From Paramesorhizobium endophyticum (GTDB lineage: Bacteria > Pseudomonadota > Alphaproteobacteria > Rhizobiales > Rhizobiaceae): DNA of 64,000 nucleotides. Position numbers and translations under genes: made by a program. Numbering within the stretch: the stretch's first letter is position 1; each line of letters starts with the position of its first letter. This document shows positions 1 to 5,190 of this stretch, piece after piece. The stretch covers positions 63,820-127,819 of the forward strand of contig NZ_BMHH01000013.1 of NCBI RefSeq assembly GCF_014640615.1. The letters run 5' to 3'. Under the pieces are notes generated by a model that was not told the DNA's origin, ran no database searches, and was given only the letters and a program-made list of their open reading frames with translations.

Positions 1-69
1 TCGAAGCCGCATGTGTCGAGCAGGCCGATGACGTTCGATCTGTTCGACGCAATGTTCGAGCAGAAATGA
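1..69 (+). CDS. 3' end of an unidentified prophage protein
   Basis: An open frame enters from the left edge and stops with TGA at 67-69. Only 22 residues are visible, ending in FDLFDAMFEQK, too few to identify a family. It is followed after 13 bases by a small gene on the same strand, so it is probably the end of a phage structural operon. Tail assembly chaperones often lie just ahead of a cargo region or tape measure gene, but nothing here proves that. Confidence 0.5.
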   Translation, partial: SKPHVSSRPMTFDLFDAMFEQK

Positions 70-82
70 AAAGGGATGAGAG

Positions 83-250
83 ATGGATGAGAAAAAGAAG
101 GCGGCGATCCGTAGGGAGATCGCCGCTGGAGGTGAGCGCACTTCCAGGGGGTACGTGGACGCGATCACCGACGCCACAGGCCCGAAAAGTAGGCTGTCAT
201 CTATGGTGAGCGGGCTGACCGAAGATACAGCCTTATTTCTGAATGGTTGA
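83..250 (+). CDS. Small prophage protein, unknown function
   Basis: This 55-residue frame begins MDEKKKAAIRREIAAGGERT and ends in ALFLNG. It starts 13 bases after the preceding stop, with a purine-rich AGGGATGAGAG just upstream that can serve as ribosome binding site. The protein is basic at the N-terminus, soluble, with no membrane segment. Position and strand suggest it is the last gene of the structural operon to the left. The family was not recognised. Confidence 0.5.
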   Translation: MDEKKKAAIRREIAAGGERTSRGYVDAITDATGPKSRLSSMVSGLTEDTALFLNG

Positions 251-296
251 ATCGATGGCAAAATAGTTTGGCGTGATGCCTATGTGCGGCCGGTAC

Positions 297-866
297 TCAG
301 TTGCTGCGATTGAGTCTGTCCAAAATACGCTCGTATGCTCGAAGCATGCCTAGAACTTCGTTAAGGGCTTCTCCGAGGGAGTGGTCACCCTTGTTTAAGC
401 TGTTCAATTTTTCAGCAGTATTTCGTTGCTCGGATAAAATCTCAACGCCTATCTGATGGGCGCGCTCTGGTGTGTGCTGGAGGATTCCCAACACGGAACT
501 CTGGATAAACCGAGCATCAGCGAAAAGGGCATCCGAAAGCTGGGAGAATTCCTCGAATTGCTGGCGATCCAGCAAAAGGGGCGAATTCCCAAACCGGTAT
601 ATTTGGGACGATGCGGGGATGGCTCCAATTTCATTCCTCCCGATTAGCTTAAGGAACCTTTCAGTTCGTCGGATTGTATCGCGAATATGATCAATCAGCG
701 AATCCTCCAACAGGCTGCGCCGAGCCGCTTGGCGAGCAATTTTATTGGCCTGGAATGCTGCGGCAGCCTGCCCAATCGTCCCAATAGCGGCGACGGCTGC
801 GATCACCAAACTCACGATGATAGCTGGGTCTGGATCAATTTGACCTGTCTGCTCGTTTTCTGACAT
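297..866 (-). CDS. Membrane-anchored hypothetical prophage protein
   Basis: The 189-residue protein starts MSENEQTGQIDPDPAIIVSL. This start is preferred over an ATG 75 bases upstream because a perfect GGAGG lies five bases before it. A hydrophobic segment (about residues 17-38, AIIVSLVIAAVAAIGTIG) is followed by a long helical, charged region with many Arg, Glu and Gln. The layout is of a single-pass inner-membrane protein with a large cytoplasmic domain. It is transcribed against the phage late genes, as is typical of morons expressed in the lysogen. The family was not recognised; a role in superinfection exclusion or defence would be speculation. Confidence 0.65.
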   Translation of the reverse strand: MSENEQTGQIDPDPAIIVSLVIAAVAAIGTIGQAAAAFQANKIARQAARRSLLEDSLIDHIRDTIRRTERFLKLIGRNEIGAIPASSQIYRFGNSPLLLDRQQFEEFSQLSDALFADARFIQSSVLGILQHTPERAHQIGVEILSEQRNTAEKLNSLNKGDHSLGEALNEVLGMLRAYERILDRLNRSN

Positions 867-888
867 GCCCCCTCCGAAAGAATTCTCC

Positions 889-1044
889 ATGGATTTAACC
901 GTCGCCCTCAGTGTCTCTGTCGCCGTAATTTCAGTAGTCAACTACTTTGTGATGCGCCGCGTACTAAAGCGCTCCCGAATGTGGGAGGACCTCGCGAAAA
1001 AGCTCATTGATGAAAAGCTTGATCTGCTCCACCGGGGGCAATGA
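889..1044 (+). CDS. Possible small single-pass membrane protein
   Basis: A 51-residue frame reads MDLTVALSVSVAVISVVNYF, then a basic stretch (VMRRVLKRSR) and an amphipathic tail. This looks like a genuine small membrane protein with an N-out hydrophobic helix and a positive inner flank. An in-frame ATG at 865 would add eight residues. Neither start has a clear ribosome binding site, and the 5' end abuts the divergent gene starting at 866. It may be real, but the absence of translation signals keeps confidence low. Confidence 0.35.
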   Translation: MDLTVALSVSVAVISVVNYFVMRRVLKRSRMWEDLAKKLIDEKLDLLHRGQ

Positions 1045-1070
1045 AACCGAGTCGCAACCGGGAGTCGAGA

Positions 1071-1096
1071 TAAAGAAAACCCCGCCGAAGCGGGGC
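1071..1096 (-). terminator. Rho-independent terminator of the minus-strand pair 1847-1130
   Basis: CCCCGC (1080-1085) and GCGGGG (1090-1095) form a 6-bp stem with a CGAA tetraloop. On the minus strand the hairpin is followed by GTTTTCTTTA. It lies 35 bases after the stop of the 165-residue membrane protein. Confidence 0.75.
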
Positions 1097-1129
1097 TTGG
1101 AGGTCAATAGGAGAAGCGGGAGGTGGCGG

Positions 1130-1627
1130 TTAGGCGTGGGCTAGCCGCCCATTGTGGTTTTCCTGGTGCATCACGTTGGCTTTGTGAGAGGTCTCGCGCA
1201 CCGCATTCGGGATGTTTTGCTGAGCTATCGTCACACGAACCAACGAACCAACGAACGGGGAGTTCGCGGTAACGGCAGTAAACCAAAGGTAATTCAGATT
1301 GAAATGCTCGTTCTTCAAATGATCGCTGAGAGGAGAAAGTGAAGCTTTGGGTCTCCGCGAAGGTTTTGACTTCTTTTTAAGGAACTCCAAGAAGAGAAAT
1401 GCCGCACGCGGATTATTTATGGTCGACGCCATATCGTCTATAAATTCGATATCTCCCTTCGAGAGATCGTCTCTCTGCAACAGGTTATTTGCTTCCACGT
1501 AAAAAGCCCTTGCTGCGTCCACGTACTGCTCATGGCTGGAATGGTGAATTTTCAGCAGCCATAGACCGAAACGAAGCAGGGCGTAGCTTACGGCAATCAG
1601 CAGAATTGCCGAAACCCATTCAAGCAT
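1130..1627 (-). CDS. N-terminally membrane-anchored hypothetical protein
   Basis: The 165-residue protein has one N-terminal transmembrane helix (about residues 5-25, VSAILLIAVSYALLRFGLWL). A soluble domain of about 140 residues follows, rich in Asn, His and Lys. The start overlaps the stop of the upstream 75-residue gene by eight bases, so the two are translationally coupled and probably work together. A terminator follows at 1071-1096. The family was not recognised. As a cargo pair on the minus strand of the prophage it is probably expressed during lysogeny. Confidence 0.65.
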   Translation of the reverse strand: MLEWVSAILLIAVSYALLRFGLWLLKIHHSSHEQYVDAARAFYVEANNLLQRDDLSKGDIEFIDDMASTINNPRAAFLFLEFLKKKSKPSRRPKASLSPLSDHLKNEHFNLNYLWFTAVTANSPFVGSLVRVTIAQQNIPNAVRETSHKANVMHQENHNGRLAHA

Positions 1628-1847
1628 TGTCCTTCTCCTTCTCTTTCAAGGCCAGCAACTTGGCCTTAAGCTTTGCCTCTTTCTCAAGAAGCTCCACATC
1701 GTCCCGGCGCCTCTGGGAGAGCGCGTTCGATATGGCTGTTATATAGGCTGGCCCATAATGCAGCAGAAGGACGAAAATGGCAAACAGGGCAATGAGCCAT
1801 GGATTATTGCCGATGGCTGTCAGTACCGCCTCAATCGCCTTGTCCAT
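1620..1847 (-). CDS. Small membrane protein with coiled-coil tail
   Basis: This 75-residue protein begins MDKAIEAVLTAIGNNPWLIA. It has a hydrophobic helix at about residues 17-40, then a strongly charged C-terminus (RRRDDVELLEKEAKLKAKLL) predicted to form a coiled coil. It is the first gene of a two-gene unit with the 165-residue membrane protein, whose start overlaps its stop. The layout resembles small phage membrane proteins of holin or exclusion type, but no family motif supports either. Upstream sequence (1848-1991) has no convincing ATG-started gene. Confidence 0.6.
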   Translation of the reverse strand: MDKAIEAVLTAIGNNPWLIALFAIFVLLLHYGPAYITAISNALSQRRRDDVELLEKEAKLKAKLLALKEKEKDNA

Positions 1848-1939
1848 GAACGTTGTCCGCCGTGTCCCCGAATTTGCGAACCATAACCAGATTCAGCGCG
1901 GCGGCAACAGTTTTGCGCAGATGGTCAATCGCCCTTTAG

Positions 1940-1978
1940 GTAGCCCATCGGTCTGCCAGTCGCGGCAGGGCGGGCTAC
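1940..1978. other. Two-tier hairpin downstream of the lipoprotein unit
   Basis: GTAGCCC (1940-1946) pairs with GGGCTAC (1972-1978), and inside it CTGCC (1953-1957) pairs with GGCAG (1964-1968). It lies 13 bases past the stop of the 35-residue gene on the minus strand. No U-tract follows, so it may be a processing or stabilising structure and not a simple terminator. Confidence 0.45.
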
Positions 1979-1991
1979 TTGCCGTGAGGCA

Positions 1992-2099
1992 TTAACCAAA
2001 GAACTTAATCGCGGCCAGAACGCCGACCGCCACCACCAGCATACCGCCGATTTTCGTGATCATACGGAGTTCCATTTCGCGTAGATCGGCTTTGGTCAT
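1992..2099 (-). CDS. Very small phage membrane protein
   Basis: The 35 residues begin MTKADLREMELRMITKIGGM and end in a hydrophobic helix (LVVAVGVLAAIKFFG). An amphipathic N-terminus of the 'TKADLxxxELR' type followed by one transmembrane helix is a layout seen in many small phage proteins. The ATG overlaps the TGA of the upstream lipoprotein gene (ATGA), so translation is coupled. The function is unknown; a holin-like or XhlA-like role is possible. Confidence 0.6.
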   Translation of the reverse strand: MTKADLREMELRMITKIGGMLVVAVGVLAAIKFFG

Positions 2100-2659
2100 T
2101 GCGTATTGCCTTTTTGAATTTCCGCAACGACAGACATGGCTTTATTCAAACCGTCGAGAGAAACACTGTCGTCCCTCGAATAATCGTAAGGCCATTTCAC
2201 CCAACGAGAAAGGAAGGTGGTCCCGGTTTTCATCTGGCCGATGACGCGGCTTGCGGGAACGCACCCATCGGTGTCGGTGGTTATCGGCGCTCCCTTATCA
2301 ATGCGGATCTGCCCGCTTCGACCTGGGAAATCGTGCCCGAGAATACAAACCGATTGCGGGGAGGATGAGAAACCATAGTAGATGAATGGACCGCCGCTCT
2401 TTGACGTGATCGAGCATTTCCGCTTATCCGCCATCTGGTCGATAGCGCAGTCTATCGACCAGTGGTCAGCCAGAATGTCGGGGCTTCTACCTACCCATCC
2501 AGAACCATCTGGATATTTGGTGACGAAGAATCCATCAGGCGCAGACGGAAATGGAGCTTGAGCAAGTTGTCTGGGCGGGGGTGGGGTCCACGATGGCTGG
2601 GTTTGGCACCCGGAGAAAGCCAACGAAATGGCTCCGATGGATAGAAGTCTTAAATTCAT
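2096..2659 (-). CDS. Prophage-encoded lipoprotein
   Basis: The 187-residue product starts MNLRLLSIGAISLAFSGCQT, a lipoprotein signal with Cys at residue 18. A Pro-rich linker follows, then a domain with W-S-I-D-C and D-x-M-x-D-K-x-x-C motifs, reminiscent of IalB-type 'invasion associated' domains. An in-frame ATG 29 codons upstream lacks a hydrophobic signal and was rejected. The gene is coupled by ATGA to the 35-residue membrane protein. Its strand is opposite to the phage late genes, so it is probably a lysogenic-conversion gene. The IalB similarity is from memory of the motif and needs a profile search. Confidence 0.65.
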   Translation of the reverse strand: MNLRLLSIGAISLAFSGCQTQPSWTPPPPRQLAQAPFPSAPDGFFVTKYPDGSGWVGRSPDILADHWSIDCAIDQMADKRKCSITSKSGGPFIYYGFSSSPQSVCILGHDFPGRSGQIRIDKGAPITTDTDGCVPASRVIGQMKTGTTFLSRWVKWPYDYSRDDSVSLDGLNKAMSVVAEIQKGNTQ

Positions 2660-2712
2660 GATTGCCCCCACTGACGGCGAGGAATGAAGCAAATCGTGGG
2701 GATGTTGTCCAG

Positions 2713-2865
2713 TCAGTCCTTTAGATAGCCTCCCTGCCTGAGCCATTGCGTGACGATCTTCTCCATCAGCGATGAAACGGAGCGTAAATCGTCCTTAGCG
2801 GCTTTTTCGAGAGCCTCTTTCGTGTCTGGCGGCAGGCGGAATGATATTGGAACGCTTTTTTGCAT
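2713..2865 (-). CDS. Ribbon-helix-helix DNA-binding protein (Arc/CopG type)
   Basis: The 50-residue protein starts MQKSVPISFRLPPDTKEALE. A short beta strand (VPISFRLP) followed by two helices (DTKEALEKAAKDD and SVSSLMEKIVTQWLRQ) is the standard ribbon-helix-helix fold of Arc, CopG and ParD-like repressors. The start lies only five bases from a 48-bp inverted repeat at 2870-2917, an obvious autoregulatory operator. The ribosome binding site is weak, so translation may start from a very short leader. No toxin gene adjoins it, so a phage regulator is more likely than an antitoxin. Confidence 0.8.
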   Translation of the reverse strand: MQKSVPISFRLPPDTKEALEKAAKDDLRSVSSLMEKIVTQWLRQGGYLKD

Positions 2866-2869
2866 TGTT

Positions 2870-2917
2870 TGTAGTTATCCGTAGTTGACAGCATTAATCA
2901 CACTACGTATAACTACA
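2870..2917. promoter_or_regulatory. Operator of the ribbon-helix-helix repressor
   Basis: TGTAGTTATCCGTAGT (2870-2885) and ACTACGTATAACTACA (2902-2917) are inverted copies with one mismatch, separated by 16 bases. Each arm contains two GTAGT half-sites about 10 bp apart, i.e. one helical turn, as expected for side-by-side ribbon-helix-helix dimers. It lies between the minus-strand repressor gene and the plus-strand early-type genes starting at 2999, so it could control both. Confidence 0.7.
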
Positions 2918-2998
2918 ACGTGTTTAAAAAGCAAGCGGGCCGAAACGGGACTGGAATCCCACCCCGGCCCTAACCCAAACCGAAGTGGAGCTTCGATC

Positions 2999-3160
2999 AT
3001 GGCTAATCGCATTATACTGCTTTCATCCATTCCACGGAACCCCGATGTCGCTGCATTCCTCGCAAGGGGCGAGCGTGACACTGGCGCTGCGTTCGCTGTT
3101 CCGGCAACTCCGCAGCCCGTCATCACTGGCGGCGCAGCCAAAATGCTGGAGGTGGCGTGA
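2999..3160 (+). CDS. Small prophage protein, unknown function
   Basis: The 53-residue frame begins MANRIILLSSIPRNPDVAAF. GTGGAGC lies about eight bases upstream as ribosome binding site, and the TGA overlaps the ATG of the next gene (TGATG). A longer frame starting near 2885 would run through the operator and was rejected. The protein is soluble and Ala/Pro-rich with no recognised domain. It is the first gene of a short unit leading to the antirepressor region. Confidence 0.55.
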   Translation: MANRIILLSSIPRNPDVAAFLARGERDTGAAFAVPATPQPVITGGAAKMLEVA

Positions 3161-3489
3161 TGGCTGGCAATGCAAATCCAGAAACCTTCGCCACGGAATC
3201 CGTCAACGCATTGCGAGCGAGAAAAGAAAGATTGGCAGATGGCTTCCTAGATATGGAATGCCCTCTGTTCGACGCGCGGGCCATGGCCGGTATCGTAGTC
3301 GATCTGTTTGACGCTCACTATACGCATGCCGAAAAGAATGACGGCCTGATCACGATCAAGCTCAATTCGGCAGAGAGTGATCGTTTCGACTTCGCCGTCA
3401 GGAACGTTTTGACCCGGCTGGAAGAGATTGCCGGCCGTTGGCGCATGATCGCCGAAAACAAGCAGTCGATCCCCCGGTTGGTGGACTAA
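3160..3489 (+). CDS. Hypothetical prophage protein
   Basis: The 109-residue protein starts MAGNANPETFATESVNALRA and is predominantly helical and acidic, with no signal peptide or membrane segment. It is translationally coupled to the preceding 53-residue gene through TGATG. About 45 bases downstream the structured RNA preceding the antirepressor begins. No family was recognised; location suggests an early or immunity-associated gene. Confidence 0.55.
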   Translation: MAGNANPETFATESVNALRARKERLADGFLDMECPLFDARAMAGIVVDLFDAHYTHAEKNDGLITIKLNSAESDRFDFAVRNVLTRLEEIAGRWRMIAENKQSIPRLVD

Positions 3490-3534
3490 CCCCAAAACCA
3501 TTCGAAATCGCTAATTTAGAAAACAACTGTTCGG

Positions 3535-3626
3535 GTGCTTGGATGCGCCTGATCCGTGACGGCGGGGTTTTGCCTGGAAGCGGCCCCGCTGTCACGTCGC
3601 CCGGCCATCGTTAGCGCGATGGTCAG
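3535..3626 (+). ncRNA. C4-type antisense RNA upstream of the antirepressor
   Basis: Two hairpins lie in a row. GTGACGGCGGGG (3556-3567) pairs with CCCCGCTGTCAC (3584-3595), including one G-U; CCATCG (3605-3610) pairs with CGATGG (3617-3622). The loop TTGCCTGG (3570-3577) is complementary, with one mismatch, to CCCGGCAA (3653-3660), which touches the antirepressor start codon. TGGAT (3540-3544) is complementary to ATCCA (3638-3642). The two targets flank the AAGGA ribosome binding site. This is the arrangement known for C4 RNA of phages P1/P7, which blocks translation of the ant gene. The Rfam C4 family match is an expectation, not a result. Confidence 0.72.
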
Positions 3627-3659
3627 TTCCAATGCCGATCCACGAAAGGAAACCCGGCA

Positions 3660-4505
3660 ATGACAAAGATTGATATGCACATCACATCCGGCGAGCGCAA
3701 GAGCGTAATGCCGTACCAGTTCGACGGGCGGAACATTCGTATTATCGAGAGAGATGGAGAATACTGGTTCGTTGCAAGTGATGTGGCAGCCGAACTGGGC
3801 TATTCCGTTGCCAAGGACATGGCCCGCCGTCTGGATGATGACGAGAGGGGTGGGCATATTGTGCCCACCCCCTCCGGCGATCAGGAGATGACGATTATTT
3901 CCGAACCCGGTCTGTACAGAGCCATCATTCAGCGCCGGTCCACGAAGAAGATGGATGACCGGCTCCTGAATCGCATCGCTCGGTTTCAGCGATGGGTTTT
4001 CCACGATGTGCTGCCTTCGATCCGCAAGACCGGCGGCTATAATGCCCAGCCGTCCATCACGATTGCGGACCTTACCGCCAACCCACACATGCTGCTCCAG
4101 CTCACACAGGGGTATGCTTTGCAGATCGAGGACATGAAGCGCGAAATGGGGGTGATGGAGAAGGAAGTCGCAACGCTCGACCGCATTGCTGGCGCTGATA
4201 ATCTATTTGGCGTCAGGGTTGCCGCTAAAATCCTCCAGATGGAGGAAAAGAAGTTCACGGCCTATATTCAGCAGATCGGGTGGGCGTACCGCCAGCCAGG
4301 GACGAGAGTGCTTCTTTGCTATGCCGAAAAGCAAAAAGCCGGACTCGTGCTTAACAAGGCGTCTCCGTATACAAAGCCGGACGGTTCCGAAGGGTTGCGG
4401 GAAAGCCTCAAATTCACAGCAAAGGGTATTGTTCGGCTCGGCAAGATGCTGAACATCGATATCGTCGAGGGCGATCTGTTCGGGCCGAAAGGTGAACCCG
4501 CTTAA
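3660..4505 (+). CDS. Phage antirepressor, Bro-N plus KilAC domains
   Basis: The 281-residue protein has an N-terminal Bro-N domain (about residues 18-125: RNIRIIERDGEYWFVASDVA, ELGYS, RWVFHDVLPSIRKTGGY). The C-terminal half (about 165-275) is a KilAC/ANT-type domain. Such antirepressors bind the phage repressor or replication proteins and favour lytic growth. AAAGGA lies about 10 bases before the ATG. The gene follows a structured RNA whose loops are complementary to its translation start, so it is probably kept silent in the lysogen by antisense control. The stop overlaps the next ATG. Confidence 0.88.
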   Translation: MTKIDMHITSGERKSVMPYQFDGRNIRIIERDGEYWFVASDVAAELGYSVAKDMARRLDDDERGGHIVPTPSGDQEMTIISEPGLYRAIIQRRSTKKMDDRLLNRIARFQRWVFHDVLPSIRKTGGYNAQPSITIADLTANPHMLLQLTQGYALQIEDMKREMGVMEKEVATLDRIAGADNLFGVRVAAKILQMEEKKFTAYIQQIGWAYRQPGTRVLLCYAEKQKAGLVLNKASPYTKPDGSEGLRESLKFTAKGIVRLGKMLNIDIVEGDLFGPKGEPA

Positions 4506-4741
4506 TGTCGGATGATGTTTGGGAAATGCGATATCGGGCGGGCAAGGTCAGGGGCATTGAAGTCGCCGTTTGCGCCCGCCCGAGAAGCGAAGAATATCAT
4601 GTCCAGCTTCTGGGCACGTTTGAAGGCATAAGCGATATTGGCGAGCCATTCATTGGTCGGAATGCGAAACGTCTGGCATCGGTGTTCGCGGAATCAATCC
4701 TTGCATCACTCGAATGCGCAGACATCACTTGGTCAAAATAA
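4505..4741 (+). CDS. Small hypothetical phage protein coupled to the antirepressor
   Basis: The 78-residue protein starts MSDDVWEMRYRAGKVRGIEV. Its ATG shares the last base of the antirepressor TAA (TAATG), so it is co-translated with it. It is soluble and mixed alpha/beta in appearance, with no recognised motif. A strong terminator begins at its stop codon. It probably assists or modulates antirepressor action, by position only. Confidence 0.6.
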   Translation: MSDDVWEMRYRAGKVRGIEVAVCARPRSEEYHVQLLGTFEGISDIGEPFIGRNAKRLASVFAESILASLECADITWSK

Positions 4742-4764
4742 GCGCCCCGTAGGGCGCTTTTTCT
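4741..4764 (+). terminator. Bidirectional rho-independent terminator between convergent genes
   Basis: AGCGCCC (4741-4747) and GGGCGCT (4752-4758) form a 7-bp stem with loop CGTA, followed by TTTTTCTT on the plus strand. On the minus strand the hairpin is followed by TATTTTG, so it can also end the lipoprotein gene that stops at 4764. Confidence 0.85.
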
Positions 4765-5129
4765 TATTTGCATAGCGCCAGAGCCGCGTCTAGATACGGG
4801 CTGATGTTCACCTTCATCCCTGCATTGGCAAGGATAGGATCTGGATCGGGAAGCCATATGGGTTTCGGGTCATGGCCGCCATGAACCATTGCAAAGCCGT
4901 TCAAGGCATAATCTTTCCCATCGATTCGCGCGTAAACATCGTCATGCGACTTGCAGATGATCGTCATCTTGTCGGTATCGAACGGCCATGGGCAGGATGA
5001 CTGTTCTCTCGCGATGGTAACGCCGCCGTCCTTGTAGTCGCCCCCGCAGGCAAACGCCTCTTTCGGAGGCTCATAGCTGCATGCCGACAAGGCCGCAGCC
5101 GAAATCAATAACCCAACAACAGATCGCAT
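4764..5129 (-). CDS. Prophage lipoprotein, DUF2511/YebY-like domain
   Basis: The 121-residue product starts MRSVVGLLISAAALSACSYE, a lipoprotein signal with Cys at residue 17. GGGAGGGG lies about nine bases upstream and fixes this start over a longer frame with no signal. The mature part contains 'DGKDYALNGFAM' and ends 'VNISPYLDAALALCK', which resembles the YebY/DUF2511 family pattern of a Cys-containing strand, 'DGKxYAxNG' and a C-terminal 'xxLC'. It is encoded opposite the tail operon and terminated at 4741-4764, like a lysogenic-conversion gene. The family assignment is from motif memory. Confidence 0.68.
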   Translation of the reverse strand: MRSVVGLLISAAALSACSYEPPKEAFACGGDYKDGGVTIAREQSSCPWPFDTDKMTIICKSHDDVYARIDGKDYALNGFAMVHGGHDPKPIWLPDPDPILANAGMKVNISPYLDAALALCK

Positions 5130-5190
5130 CCCATCCCCTCCCGTTTCCCAACGGCGGGACGCTATCGCACACCATATGAAAGGTAAAGCC

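Noticed and set aside
1850-1960. Minus-strand frame ahead of the 75-residue gene (IDHLRKTVAAALNLVMVRKF)
   Set aside because: Looks coding-like, but would need an ATT start or an internal ATG with no ribosome binding site.
2713-2865. Antitoxin of a toxin-antitoxin pair
   Set aside because: The ribbon-helix-helix protein has no toxin-like neighbour; adjacent genes are a lipoprotein and phage genes.
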